Positions 42,393-51,899 of a stretch of 64,000 bases of DNA are shown one piece after another. The notes under the pieces are model-generated. The model ran no database searches and had not been told where the DNA came from. It worked only from the letters and a program-made list of their open reading frames with translations. The DNA is taken from assembly GCA_965220105.1 (NCBI GenBank), contig OZ244811.1:1488001-1552000 (forward strand), read 5' to 3'. The position numbers were made by a program, and so were the translations under genes. Every line of letters begins with the position of its first letter. Position 1 is the first letter of the stretch. Origin of the DNA: Bin87 sp965220105 (GTDB lineage Bacteria; Chloroflexota; Dehalococcoidia; Lucifugimonadales; UBA3495).

Positions 42393-43736
42393 ATGACCCG
42401 GATTCGCCAAATCCACTACGCTTGGGCAGTCGTGGCGATGGCCGCCGCCATGGGCTTCATTACTTCGTCGGTGCGCTTTGCCGCCGCCGCCCTGGTCCCT
42501 TACCTGCGCGATTCAGCCAACGGGTTTGGCTGGAGCTATGGCTCCATCAGCCTGGCCTTCAGCCTCCAGTGGATCGTTCTCGGAATCATCAGCCCCTACG
42601 TCGGGTCGTTGGGGGACCGGTACGGCGTCCGCCGGCTTCTGTTGTTGGGGAGCATTCTGTTCATCGCCGGGATGGTTCTCACCGGGGTGATGACAAGTCT
42701 GTGGCAGTTCTACCTCTTCTTTGGCGTGGTGCTGGGCGTCGCATCCACCATATTCACCGTCCTGACGATATCCGGCGTCACGCTGTGGTTCCGACGGCAG
42801 TTGGGGCTGGCCCTGGGCGCCGTGTGGTCCTTTCAGGGGTTGGGGGTTGTGGCCTTCCTCTTCTTGATCGGCGCCGGACTCGAATCATTGGGCATGAAAT
42901 GGGTCTTCTGGCTGCCGGGTATAGCCGGCGGAGCCGTCCTGTTGCTGCTGACCAGATTCTTTCGTAACGAACCCGCCGAGGTCGGCCTCAAGCCCTGGGG
43001 CGATACCGGACCCCAACCTCCCCGGCGAGCCGCCAATGATGAAGCGAGCAAGATCCGGGCCAGCGTTTTCATCCAGCAGGCCAAGCGGACCGGCGCCTTT
43101 TGGAACCTGATCGGCATTCACTATTGGGGTTGCATGGGCCACAACGTCATCAACGTGCTGTTGGTGGCCATCGCCGTGGACCGGGGCCTGTCGGTTGGCG
43201 TGGCCGCCGCAGTCTTGGCCACGCACCAGGGCGTTGGAGTGGTCGCCCGGGGAGCAGTGCCTTTGGTGGCGGAACGTTGGGGGTGTCGGGCAGTCTGGAT
43301 AACGGGGATGGCGCTACAAACCTTCCCACTGTTGTTGATACTGTTTTCCCACGACGCCTGGGCCTTTTTTCTGTTCTCCTTCCTCTTTGGAATCGGCCAG
43401 AGCTGCGAAGTGCCCACCTTCTCCATCGCTAATCGTCAATATTTCGGCAACGTGCCGCAGGGGAGCCTCTACGGTTGGCAGAATATCGGCAACGGCCTGG
43501 GGATGGGACTGGCGCCCGTGTGCGCCGGGTTACTTTGGGACCTAACCGGCAGTCCGCTGGCGCCGTTGTTGATGTCGCTGGGGTTCAGCTTTATGGCTCT
43601 GGTGTCCGCCGTGATGCTGCCTTCACCGCGTCACCGCCTGATCCCCGACTGGGAGAACCACCTGCCACCGGCTCTACGCTCTGCCGAGCTTTCGCAGGCT
43701 CAGCCGCCAGAGGCTGCAGAAACCCCTGCCACGTAA
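42393..43736 (+). CDS. MFS transporter (monocarboxylate/OFA-like)
   Basis: A 447-residue major facilitator with about 12 predicted helices. YAWAVVAMAAAMGFITSSVR opens the first helix; the loop 2-3 signature appears as GSLGDRYGVRRLLLLG; a long central loop has PWGDTGPQPPRRAAND; the second half has RGAVPLVAERWGCRAVW and GLGMGLAPVCAGLLWDLTGS. This pattern resembles the monocarboxylate/oxalate-formate group. I took ATG 42393 (AGGAA upstream) because the 64 codons before it lack membrane character. It lies 230 bases after two CoA-transferases, so it may import their acid substrate. Confidence 0.88.
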   Translation: MTRIRQIHYAWAVVAMAAAMGFITSSVRFAAAALVPYLRDSANGFGWSYGSISLAFSLQWIVLGIISPYVGSLGDRYGVRRLLLLGSILFIAGMVLTGVMTSLWQFYLFFGVVLGVASTIFTVLTISGVTLWFRRQLGLALGAVWSFQGLGVVAFLFLIGAGLESLGMKWVFWLPGIAGGAVLLLLTRFFRNEPAEVGLKPWGDTGPQPPRRAANDEASKIRASVFIQQAKRTGAFWNLIGIHYWGCMGHNVINVLLVAIAVDRGLSVGVAAAVLATHQGVGVVARGAVPLVAERWGCRAVWITGMALQTFPLLLILFSHDAWAFFLFSFLFGIGQSCEVPTFSIANRQYFGNVPQGSLYGWQNIGNGLGMGLAPVCAGLLWDLTGSPLAPLLMSLGFSFMALVSAVMLPSPRHRLIPDWENHLPPALRSAELSQAQPPEAAETPAT

Positions 43737-44092
43737 CCCTTCTTTATCAGGCCCGAGAGGGCTTTCGGGTCCAGCTGCGTGGCCCGAATTCGCCTTAGGG
43801 GCTGGAAAAGCTCCCTTCTCCTTTGCTCCCAAGTGTCAGGTTTAGTTTTAGCTACTGCGTTTACGGGTGACGGCGTCGGATAAGGCACGGTCGACCATGG
43901 CGAGGCTCGGGAACTTGCGTGTTCGTCGAGCTGTGGTGTCTTGCCTCTATCACCCTGGGCATTTATCGTTGCTCGGGAGATCCGGCGTGGTCGCCTCCAC
44001 GGTCGATAGCAACCCTGGCTCTGGGAGCGTTTTGAATTGCGAAATGAGTTGGTCACGCTTTCTGGCGTTGTTTCTCCGGTCGCGGTAGGTCG
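43737..44092. other. gap between the MFS and DMT transporter genes
   Basis: Mostly featureless. On the minus strand, 43745-43870 reads KPDTWEQRRRELFQPLRRIR and DPKALSGLIKKGYVAG, which has a protein-like look, but there is no start or matching family; possibly a gene fragment. Confidence 0.3.
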
Positions 44093-45109
44093 ATGACTGG
44101 CGCCGCCAACTCGCGCCGGATTTGGCTTACCGTAGGCATCATGCTCCTCGGAGTGTTTTGTTATTCCACTTCGCCCTTGGCCATCAGTTTGACCCGCGGG
44201 GGCGCGAACCCGTTTCTGTTTAGCGCCGTATGGCGCTCCGGAATGGTTGTCGGGTTGGCCGGTTACCTGGTGGCCGGCTACTGGAGAAACATGGCCAACG
44301 CCCGGTTCTGGCCGTTATTGAAGTCGTACCTGCCACGCCGTGGTTTGTGGTTGACCGCGTTGGGCTACTTCGACCTGCCCCTTTTTGCGTTGGCGGCGCG
44401 ATTTGTAGACATTGCGGTCGTAACCATCCTGGTCGAAATCTCGCCGATGCTGTTCATGTTGCTCATGCAGCGACTGGATCGCGGTCACGGTAACTACCGC
44501 CGGATTGGGCCACTGACGCTGTTCTGGTCCCTGGGGGCATTTGGCGGTTTCGTTCTTGTAGTATGGGGACAGACCGGGGGACCGGTTGCGATGGAGCCGA
44601 ACGGGTGGTTACATCTCACGTTGGGCGTGATGTTGGCTCTGGGGTCTGCAACCGTGGGGACGCTGATCGGGTTCAGTTTCCGTTGGGGACGAGATTTCGG
44701 AAGGGATTTGAACCCTTCCGGTCAATCTGAATTATTCGGCGTATTGCTCTGCGCCCTGCTGGCCAATGTTTTGATCATCCCGATCAACGTATTGGGTAGC
44801 TTGCTCTTCCTCGGTGGCGCTTCGGTTCGCCAGTTCGGTTATTTGGATGCGGCGACCGCTTTTCTGTGGGGCGGTTTTTTCTTCACCGTGGGCGGAGTTT
44901 GTGTCCGAAAGGCCAACCTGGACACACGAAATCTCGGTATCAATGCCGTGATCTATGCGCGCCCGATATTCGGCCTGCTGCTGCTATGGGTGTTTACCGG
45001 GATAGAAGTGGCACGGCTGGATTATTTGCTGGCGGGAGCCTTCTTGATAGTGGTATCCAACCTTGCGGTCAATTGGGGTGGGAACAAACCGCGGCAAGCG
45101 CGGGCGTAA
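44093..45109 (+). CDS. DMT/EamA-type transporter
   Basis: A 338-residue membrane protein with about ten helices in two similar halves, as in the drug/metabolite (EamA) superfamily. First half: GIMLLGVFCYSTSPLAISLT, SAVWRSGMVVGLAGYLVAGY, FVDIAVVTILVEISPMLFML; second half: GFSFRWGRD, GGFFFTVGGVCVRKANL and YARPIFGLLLLWVFTGIEV, then LLAGAFLIVVSNLAVNW. The C terminus is basic and cytoplasmic. ATG 44093, with a weak ribosome-binding site. Possible exporter of amino acids or metabolites; substrate not predictable. Confidence 0.85.
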   Translation: MTGAANSRRIWLTVGIMLLGVFCYSTSPLAISLTRGGANPFLFSAVWRSGMVVGLAGYLVAGYWRNMANARFWPLLKSYLPRRGLWLTALGYFDLPLFALAARFVDIAVVTILVEISPMLFMLLMQRLDRGHGNYRRIGPLTLFWSLGAFGGFVLVVWGQTGGPVAMEPNGWLHLTLGVMLALGSATVGTLIGFSFRWGRDFGRDLNPSGQSELFGVLLCALLANVLIIPINVLGSLLFLGGASVRQFGYLDAATAFLWGGFFFTVGGVCVRKANLDTRNLGINAVIYARPIFGLLLLWVFTGIEVARLDYLLAGAFLIVVSNLAVNWGGNKPRQARA

Positions 45110-45307
45110 CCATTGGTGTGAATTGCTGGCCCCGATTGGGCACGTCGGGAACCACACGCTGCAACGCCGCTACGCTTGTCATCTGCCGATGAACAGCATC
45201 CCGCTGATCTGCGTCAGCCGCCGGCGCGTCAACCACGTCCAGCCCGAACCAGCCGATTCCCGGTGGATACAATCCGGACGGAAAGCCCACTTTTTGTTGA
45301 TTACAGG

Positions 45308-45560
45308 TTATTGGAGCGGGCCCCTGGGGTTGAGTTCCGGATGACCGATCCGCTGCCGCAATTTCTTGATCCCTCGAAGCACCCAGCCGGTCTCCATCCA
45401 GCCTCCCGGCCCATTGCAGAACACGATCCCATCGTCCTGATAAACCCCGGAGAGTGCGGTTTTGGGTTTGGACTGCAATTCCAGTTGGCGGCCCAAGCTG
45501 GGGATGCGCTTCCGCCGCAGCCGAGCGTAGCGCCTCGCCCCACCGCCACGATGGAAGGCG
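45308..45560 (-). pseudogene. second tyrosine recombinase remnant
   Basis: A minus-strand frame reads RKRIPSLGRQLELQSKPKT, ALSGVYQDDGIVFCNGPGG, WMETGWVLRGIKKL and RIGHPELNPRGPLQ before a stop. This matches the part of phage-type integrases just before the catalytic HDLRH box (usually YQDxGLVF..., ...RFKKLL..AGLP...FHDLRH). The box itself is lost (PRGPLQ) and no N-terminal domain or start is present. The gap 45110-45709 otherwise contains nothing I recognise. Confidence 0.5.
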
Positions 45561-45709
45561 GGGCGAGAGTAACCGAAAGAGGCAGTAGTGATAATGAGAC
45601 TTACGCACCTGGATGGGAAGTTCCCGTACTTGGCCCCAATGAATTTGGTCCGTTATCACCCCTTGCTCGTCTACGATGCCCTGCGACGGTGCGAGAAATT
45701 CTGATTGCC

Positions 45710-46597
45710 CTATGTTCGTTGCCGAGGATGTTTGGCCAGGAAGTCGTCGGCGATCTCTTCGAAGGTGACAAACTGGACACCGTCGTGGGAACGGATGTAC
45801 TCGGTGAGTCGCTCCAGCATCAGCAACACCTGGGGGCGACCGCTAACGTCGGGGTGGATCGTTATCGGGAAGACCGCTTCGTCGTATTCTCGGTAAACCC
45901 AATCGAACTGGTCGCGCCAAAGCGACTCGATGTCCCTGGGGTTGGTGAACCCGTGGCTGTTGGGCGACTTTTTTATGAACATCATCGGAGGCAGGTCGTC
46001 CAGGTACCAGTTGGCCGGGATCTCCACCAGGTCGGTCTCATCGCCCCGTTCCAACGCCTGCATCCAATGGTCTGCCGGCATTCCATAGTCAATCTTGGTC
46101 CAGCGGTCGCCGACCCGGACGTAGTAGCACTCGAAGTCGCGGTGCATCAGGCTGTGATCGTACTTGATGCCGTGCCTTAGCAGCAGCTCGTTGGTTACGT
46201 GACTGAATTCCCACCACGGAGCGACGTAGCCCCGGGGCCGCCGCCCAGAAAGCTCGGTGATCAGATCGATGCAACGCACCAGAACCGTCTCTTCCTGTTC
46301 GGGGGACATGGAGATGGGGTTCTCGTGGGAGTAACCGTGCAGGCCCACCTCATGCCCTTGCTCCACGATCATCCGGCACTCTTCCGGAAAGGTCTCTATG
46401 GAGTGGCCCGGGATAAACCAACTGGTCTTGATATCAAGTCGGTCGAAAAGTTTCAGCAGCCTGGGCGTGCCGACTTCGCCAGCGAACAGTCCGCGGGAGA
46501 TGTCGTCGGGGGAGTCCTCCCCGCCGTAGGATCCCAACCAACCGCCGACGGCATCCAGGTCGACGCCAAACGCGCATAAGATTCGCTTAGTGGTCAT
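45710..46597 (-). CDS. polysaccharide deacetylase (NodB/PuuE-like) family protein
   Basis: A 295-residue cytoplasmic NodB-homology enzyme. Metal and catalytic motifs: CAFGVDLDAVGGW (Asp pair, residues 13-15), FIPGHSIETFPEECR, and the metal histidines in GHEVGLHGYSHENP (about residues 84-97); RPRGYVAPWWEFSH; and the late HP in FPITIHPDVSGRPQ. Lacking a signal peptide, it resembles PuuE/allantoinase-type and peptidoglycan deacetylase-like amidases that act on small C-N bonds, rather than secreted chitin deacetylases. ATG 46597 with AAGGAG upstream. It lies 69 bases downstream of the YyaL-type gene on the same strand. Confidence 0.87.
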   Translation of the reverse strand: MTTKRILCAFGVDLDAVGGWLGSYGGEDSPDDISRGLFAGEVGTPRLLKLFDRLDIKTSWFIPGHSIETFPEECRMIVEQGHEVGLHGYSHENPISMSPEQEETVLVRCIDLITELSGRRPRGYVAPWWEFSHVTNELLLRHGIKYDHSLMHRDFECYYVRVGDRWTKIDYGMPADHWMQALERGDETDLVEIPANWYLDDLPPMMFIKKSPNSHGFTNPRDIESLWRDQFDWVYREYDEAVFPITIHPDVSGRPQVLLMLERLTEYIRSHDGVQFVTFEEIADDFLAKHPRQRT

Positions 46598-46666
46598 CTC
46601 ATTAATCTCCTTGAATCCGTCCAGCGGCTTTGAGTCGGGCTTTCTGGACCGATTTTAGTTGTTAGG

Positions 46667-48445
46667 TCACCCGGTGGCCCAAGGGCGAGACCGGGTCATT
46701 TCCCGAACACCCTCTGGCGTGGCGATGGGAGCCAGGCAGCAGTCTCCCATGCAGGCGTAAAGCGCCGCTCCCCTTTGCCGGGGGAAACCCAACTGGCGGA
46801 TTCGTTCGGCGTCACGCTCTGAGTCCAAAGGTTGGACGATACGGTAGGGTGCGTAGGCGCGCAACGCCGACCGGTGCAATCGGCGATAAGCCGAACTGGA
46901 CGAGTCGCCGACCAGGACCAGGCGCACCGGCCCGTGGGTCAGCAGGTCCCTGGCCCGTCCCCAGGCCGCACCCGCCGGCAGGAATAACGCTTCTTCATCC
47001 TCCTCCATCCGGCGGGATGCGTGGCCGCCCAGATAGCTCTTCCCAGGGACCACGGATTCAAAGATTTTGAGGGCGTGGGCGGCCCGATCCGTGTGTCCCT
47101 CGTCGCCGGTGAGGTGAGACAAGGCCAGCAGCGCCTCGGCCCAGCTACTGTTCTCCAATACTGGCTGCTCCCGCAGCAGGATACCCGCTTCGAATGACCG
47201 GGGTGGGGGAGTGTCGTAGCAGCCACCGTTGGGTGCGCCAAACAGCCGCTCGACGGTTTCGACGACTTCAACCGCCCGCTCCAGGCAGTCAGGTTGCCCC
47301 GTGGACTGATACCGGGCTAGCCAGGCCTTCAGGAAATTTACCTGATCGGCCAGGATGGGTGTGGCGTCGTTCAACTCGCCCCCGCGGCGGCGCAACCCCC
47401 CCGCACGAGTCCAGCTCTCTTCCCACAACCTTTCCAGGATTTCGGACCCTATACGGCGATAATCCGAATTTCCCAGAACGTTGGCCGCCTGGATCAGGGC
47501 ATGGGCGGCCAGGGCGTTCCATCCGGCGTAAAACGTGCGGTCAACGGGCGGCGGTGTGGTTGCATCGCGGTCCTTCCAGGACCCCTGGTAGAAGGGTTCG
47601 TCGGCGTCCTGGCTGGCGAAAAACAACCCTTCGCCGGAACTGAACAGCGTGGTCAAAAGGTAATGCAGGATGCCGTCAGTGGCGGCCCGGTAGGTCGCTC
47701 TGCGGGTAATCTGGAATGCTTCCAGGTAGACGATTGCCAGGCTGGCGTTGCTGACCAGCATCTTTTCGTAGTGCGGTACCTTCCAGTCCCGGCTTACCGA
47801 ATAACGAAAGAAACCCTGGTCCTTCCGGTCGTAAATGCCGTGCCACATTCCCTGCAGGGTGGTCTCGACCATTCCCAGGACGCTGCGTTCGCCGGTGAGT
47901 CCGTAACGGGCGGTGAGGAAGTGCAGCGCCTCCCACGGGGGCTGTTTGGGTTCCAGCCCAAAGCCGCCGAATTGCTCGTCGTAAAGCTCGGTCAGCCGGC
48001 CTGATACCGCATCTACGGAGGCGTTGGCTCCGTCACGGCCAGGCGATGCAGTATGGTCTGCGGGGTGACCGCCCCCCGGGGTGACTTCGCCGCTGGATAC
48101 CTGCCTCAGCAAAACCACCATCTCGTCCGGAGGGGTGTACGGGCGGCCGGCGAGGAATTCACCCCGCGAGTTGAGGAACGCCACCGACGGGAAACCACCC
48201 TGGTTGTACCGCAGCGATATGTCGGGCCGCTGGTCAACGTCGACGCGCACCGGGATGAATCGGGAGTTGACCAGTTCTATTACCCGTTCGTCGGAATAGG
48301 AAGTCTCATCCATGACGTGGCACCAGTGGCACCAGGTAGCCCCCAGGGTAAGCAGCACCTGCTTGTCCTCAGACCGGGCGGCCTCGAAGGCTTCCTCGCT
48401 CCAGTCCCGCCACAGAATCGTGTTGGCGCCGTCAAGTTGGCTCAT
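46667..48445 (-). CDS. YyaL/SSP411-type thioredoxin-domain protein
   Basis: 592 residues. N-terminal DUF255 thioredoxin-like domain with the active site ATWCHWCHVMDETSYSD (about residues 36-52) and the WGEEAFEAAR-type lead-in. It is followed by an (alpha/alpha)6-type catalytic-like domain with KVPHYEKMLVSNASLAIVYL, FFASQDADEPF and FYAGWNALAAHALIQA. The C terminus has LACMGDCCLAP-like cysteines (YACMGDCCLAP). Family members are linked to redox or N-glycan-like chemistry, but the biochemical role is not settled. ATG 48445 follows GAGGG. It is probably co-transcribed with the deacetylase. Confidence 0.89.
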   Translation of the reverse strand: MSQLDGANTILWRDWSEEAFEAARSEDKQVLLTLGATWCHWCHVMDETSYSDERVIELVNSRFIPVRVDVDQRPDISLRYNQGGFPSVAFLNSRGEFLAGRPYTPPDEMVVLLRQVSSGEVTPGGGHPADHTASPGRDGANASVDAVSGRLTELYDEQFGGFGLEPKQPPWEALHFLTARYGLTGERSVLGMVETTLQGMWHGIYDRKDQGFFRYSVSRDWKVPHYEKMLVSNASLAIVYLEAFQITRRATYRAATDGILHYLLTTLFSSGEGLFFASQDADEPFYQGSWKDRDATTPPPVDRTFYAGWNALAAHALIQAANVLGNSDYRRIGSEILERLWEESWTRAGGLRRRGGELNDATPILADQVNFLKAWLARYQSTGQPDCLERAVEVVETVERLFGAPNGGCYDTPPPRSFEAGILLREQPVLENSSWAEALLALSHLTGDEGHTDRAAHALKIFESVVPGKSYLGGHASRRMEEDEEALFLPAGAAWGRARDLLTHGPVRLVLVGDSSSSAYRRLHRSALRAYAPYRIVQPLDSERDAERIRQLGFPRQRGAALYACMGDCCLAPIATPEGVREMTRSRPWATG

Positions 48446-48925
48446 GGGGTTAACCCTCGGTTTCGGGCGGCGGTGCGGCCGCCCTGAGATGCTTGGAACG
48501 TAGGGTGCAGTTTAGCCTTTAGCAGCCCTTTTTCACAGAGCATTGATCTCTATTGCAGCTCGCGCCGCTGGCCTGGCGGAAGGGCGATTGACAGTGGGGT
48601 GCACGGCGTAAGCGGACGGAGGGCAGGCGCAGCTTCCGGGCATCTACGCAGGCCGGGTACAGGTTGGCTTCAAAACAGGATGCCGGGAGTGACCCAAGCG
48701 GGTTGGCATCAACCATCCTGGAGGTTGCGCTTATGACGCAACGGTTGTGTACAATCACCAGGTTCACGGGATGGTCGTTACTGTCGGCGGCGGTTTCCAG
48801 AGGCTGGTAAGTCTGGCCTGGAACGGCTCGATCAACCGCGACTAATCGGAATTGATAGTGGCCGCTACTCTGGAAGGGGGATAAACAACATCCGAACGCA
48901 AACGGGGCAAGCAGGGAATAGAGAG
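48446..48925. other. 480-base divergent promoter gap
   Basis: No gene seen. A short inverted repeat GTTGCG / CGCAAC at 48724-48742 stands just before a TACAAT at 48750-48755, a possible operator/promoter for the MFS gene, but the distance to its start (170 bases) is long. Confidence 0.35.
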
Positions 48926-50104
48926 GTGAACAAGGCCTGGTTTTTTGCGGTGCTTGCGTTTGCCGTTTTTACCGCTCTAAGCGCGGTTTTCATTGTCCCG
49001 CCGCTCCTGGTGGAAATTGCATCGGATCTGGATATCTCGGTGGCTGTCGCGGGCCAATTGGCCACCGCCACCTTCGCGGCCTGGGCGGTTTCCCTGTTGA
49101 TGGTGGGCCCCCTGTCCGACTCCTTAGGTCGCCGTCCGGTGGCCCTTACCGGGCTTTTGGTGCTTACCGTGTCCGTGCTCGCGTCGGCTTTCGCACCCAA
49201 CATCGAAGCGCTGTTGGCGCTCCGGGTGTTGACCGGCCTGGCCGGGGGAACCCTGCCTCCCACTACGGTGGGCGTAGTGTCCGATGTCTTTTCTCCGGCC
49301 CGGCGGGCTCAGGCGGTTACGGCCTTGTTGGCCGTGAACGGAGTGGTTTCGGCCATCACGGTCCCAATGGTCGCCGTGTTGGCGGATTTGGGTGGCTGGC
49401 AGCTTCCCTTCGTCGTTGCGGGTCTGCTGCTGGCATTGGCGTTGCTGACCAACTGGATCTGGTTCCCGCGCGATGGCAGGGAGCGAGTTCGCGACTGGGT
49501 ATTTTTCTCCAGATATCGGTCGCTGTTGTCCTTACGTTATTTTCGCGTAGCCATAGCGGTTGGTGTGACACAACGCATCGCTTTCTGGGGTACGATCACG
49601 TTTTTCCCCGCCTACTTGATACATACCTACGAGGTGAGCTTAGGATTCGTTGCCATCCCGCTGGTGATAGCCGCCGTAGGACAAGTTATCGGAAGCTATT
49701 CTGCGGCATTCGTGGCCAAACAAAGATCCCGCGCTGCCCTCATTGCGGGTACTTCAGTCGCCGGGGGGTTCTGCGGGTTCCTGTTCTTTGCTTTTGAGCT
49801 GCAACTCTGGGTATCAGTGGCGCTGGCCGCAGTTGGCACGGGTTTGCTGAGCGTAGCAATGCCCGCTATGGTCGCCGTCAGCACCGAGTATTCGGGAGAA
49901 TCCAAGTCCACCGGGGCCAGTCTGATGGGCCTGAGCAACCAGTCCGGAGGCGCGCTGGGGGCCGCGATCGTTGGCGCGCTGCTGGCGAGCACGGGCTACG
50001 AGGGAATAGGCTACCTGTTCCTCGGCGTGACCAGCACGAGCGCGCTGATGACGAGCCTCTTCGGCAAGCAGTTCGCAGAAAACGCCGTTTTAACTGCCCG
50101 ATAG
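48926..50104 (+). CDS. MFS transporter, AraJ/Bcr-type
   Basis: A 392-residue major facilitator with about 12 helices. VLAFAVFTALSAVFIVPPLL, VAGQLATATFAAWAVSLLMV, and the loop 2-3 motif GPLSDSLGRRPVALTGLL; the motif between helices 4 and 5 is GLAGGTLPPTTVGVVSD; second half FVAKQRSRAALIAGTSVAGG and SKSTGASLMGLSNQSGGALG. This is typical of proton-driven drug or sugar exporters. GTG start at 48926. It stands alone and convergent to the methyltransferase gene; substrate unknown. Confidence 0.87.
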   Translation: MNKAWFFAVLAFAVFTALSAVFIVPPLLVEIASDLDISVAVAGQLATATFAAWAVSLLMVGPLSDSLGRRPVALTGLLVLTVSVLASAFAPNIEALLALRVLTGLAGGTLPPTTVGVVSDVFSPARRAQAVTALLAVNGVVSAITVPMVAVLADLGGWQLPFVVAGLLLALALLTNWIWFPRDGRERVRDWVFFSRYRSLLSLRYFRVAIAVGVTQRIAFWGTITFFPAYLIHTYEVSLGFVAIPLVIAAVGQVIGSYSAAFVAKQRSRAALIAGTSVAGGFCGFLFFAFELQLWVSVALAAVGTGLLSVAMPAMVAVSTEYSGESKSTGASLMGLSNQSGGALGAAIVGALLASTGYEGIGYLFLGVTSTSALMTSLFGKQFAENAVLTAR

Positions 50105-50344
50105 AAAAGCGGCGGGAGCGTTGACTCATAACCGTCCGGGACAGCGACAAAATGTGCTGCCGGCGGCACCGAGCTGGCACGGTTCGGCGGATGGTCTCGC
50201 GGCACTGGCCAGGTGGTCATCCAGCACGACGACGACGTCAATGTGCACACCCTCTGGACTCAGGGTGGCAACGTCCTGCACACGTAAAAACAACCTAGCC
50301 CGTCCGTCGTCGGCAGATGGTTCGTTAGGGTCGCATCGCGAACG

Positions 50345-51592
50345 CTATGCCCAACCCACGATGAGCCGGGTCCATCGCTTCTGAACGACGATCTCGCCAG
50401 CCCGTGGGCGACAATCTGTGTCAATCGGGAGGGCCCTGATGCGAATCCGGTCGCTTGATGGCCGGCCGGCAGCTTCCCATCGCCTCACCTGCCGGATCAG
50501 GCGCCCAGCAAGTTCAGTCGATGATCCAAACCCTCGCACCAACAGCTCGAACGCAGGGGGGCCGGCCGGTTGTTCGGGAGGGCGAACGAAGACGCAAAGA
50601 CCGTCATCTCCCAATAGACCGTTTGTCCAACAGCTGCTCCACTCGCCCGAGTACCCCATGACTCTGGGCACGATCCCGCGGTCTGCCATCTCTCCTTCAG
50701 CGGTTAGGACGCAAAAGCCGGGCTCCCGCAAACTCAGCCAGAGCGGGAGGCCGCCAAAGATGACTTCACCCGGAGTCGCATATATCCCCGTGGGGTCATC
50801 TTCGGACGGGTCAGACAGCAGGCGATAAACCGCCTCTCCATCCACGTCACCGGCATCGTCAATCGACAAATTGACCCCCGGCTCGGGACCCAGAGGGATG
50901 GAGTGTTGTGGCTTGGCAAAATCGCCCCTCAGGGGCATGAATCCGCAATCCTTCACTGATGCGCTTTCCAGGTGGTCGTCAATTTTGTCGAAGGCGACCG
51001 ATTCCTGGATACCCCCTCGCACGTCAATCGGCAAAAGCAGCCGCCCACCCGGTTTCAATTGCTCCCACCAGGCGGGGACGATATCCCAAGCTGCCACTGT
51101 CAGAATTATCCTGTCGTAAGGTGCGTGTTCAGGGAACCCGAGCCCTCCGTCACCGCAAACCACAGTTACGGCGTCGAGGCCCGCCACACTCAGACGATTT
51201 CGGGCGCCTGCGGCGAGGTCGTCATCAATATCTATGGTCGTGACCCGCCCCGAATCGCCGACCAGGTGCGCCATCAGACCCGCATTATAACCGGTACCCG
51301 CTCCTATCTCCAGGACGCGGTGCCCGGGTTGCAGGTTTAGTTGTTCCAGCATGATTGCCATCATGGTGGGCTGCGAAGACGAACTGACTACCTTCCCGTC
51401 CTTGCGCTTGGTCAGTATTGATTCATCACTATAGACCCTCTCCAAAGGCACGTCCGGCAAGAATAGATGCCGTGGAACCGTTCTGAAAGCTTCTGCGACC
51501 CTGGGGGATTGGATGGGTCCCTTGCTCTTAAGTTCTTCCACATAGGCGCCGTGGCGCCGGGTTATTTCGTCGGCTCGGGAAGGTCCTGACAT
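50345..51592 (-). CDS. PIMT-like O-methyltransferase with 190-residue C-terminal extension
   Basis: 415 residues. The first 210 are a protein-L-isoaspartate methyltransferase-like domain: VPRHLFLPDVPLERVYSDES, VVSSSSQPTMMAIMLEQL, the SAM motif GHRVLEIGAGTGYNAGLMAH, and PYDRIILTVAAWDIVPAWW. The remainder (from VSLSIDDAGDVDGEAV-like sequence through RGFGSSTELAGRLIRQVRRW) is an added domain, as in the FxLD-type RiPP methyltransferase relatives of PIMT. No precursor peptide is visible within 300 bases. ATG 51592 follows AGGAG; a TTG directly upstream is less likely. Possible roles: repair of damaged aspartyl residues, or peptide modification. Confidence 0.82.
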   Translation of the reverse strand: MSGPSRADEITRRHGAYVEELKSKGPIQSPRVAEAFRTVPRHLFLPDVPLERVYSDESILTKRKDGKVVSSSSQPTMMAIMLEQLNLQPGHRVLEIGAGTGYNAGLMAHLVGDSGRVTTIDIDDDLAAGARNRLSVAGLDAVTVVCGDGGLGFPEHAPYDRIILTVAAWDIVPAWWEQLKPGGRLLLPIDVRGGIQESVAFDKIDDHLESASVKDCGFMPLRGDFAKPQHSIPLGPEPGVNLSIDDAGDVDGEAVYRLLSDPSEDDPTGIYATPGEVIFGGLPLWLSLREPGFCVLTAEGEMADRGIVPRVMGYSGEWSSCWTNGLLGDDGLCVFVRPPEQPAGPPAFELLVRGFGSSTELAGRLIRQVRRWEAAGRPSSDRIRIRALPIDTDCRPRAGEIVVQKRWTRLIVGWA

Positions 51593-51899
51593 CAACGACT
51601 CCTACAGCGCGGGGACGGTCGACTTCAATGACCTCCAGCCGGCGGTTCCATACTACTACGCCATCGCGCCCGGGGTGTCGTGCAATGGCCGTTTGGGCTG
51701 CGCGATTGCAGCGTCAGCCCTGTTTCCGCCGCGCCACCAGGGTTTCCACCAGAACACCAGCGCTCGATAGCACGACAGGCGGACGCAGCGTGTTCCCGAT
51801 GGCGCGCTCCTGGGATATAGTGATTGCTGTTCGGCGACGCCCGATGCCGCTTTCAAGACCCTATCATCGAAAAGTCACCATCAAACGGAGGGAAACATT
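51593..51899. other. gap with possible gene remnant
   Basis: Plus strand 51594-51770 reads DSYSAGTVDFNDLQPAVPYY then AIAPGVSCNGRLGC before a stop, like the tail of a fibronectin-type domain, with no start. The last 60 bases carry the GGAGGG ribosome-binding site of the next gene. Confidence 0.3.

Noticed and set aside
45069..45659. A 196-codon minus-strand frame after the DMT transporter gene
   Set aside because: It overlaps the end of the transporter gene and switches character. Only the integrase-like part, in another frame at 45308-45560, has a family match.
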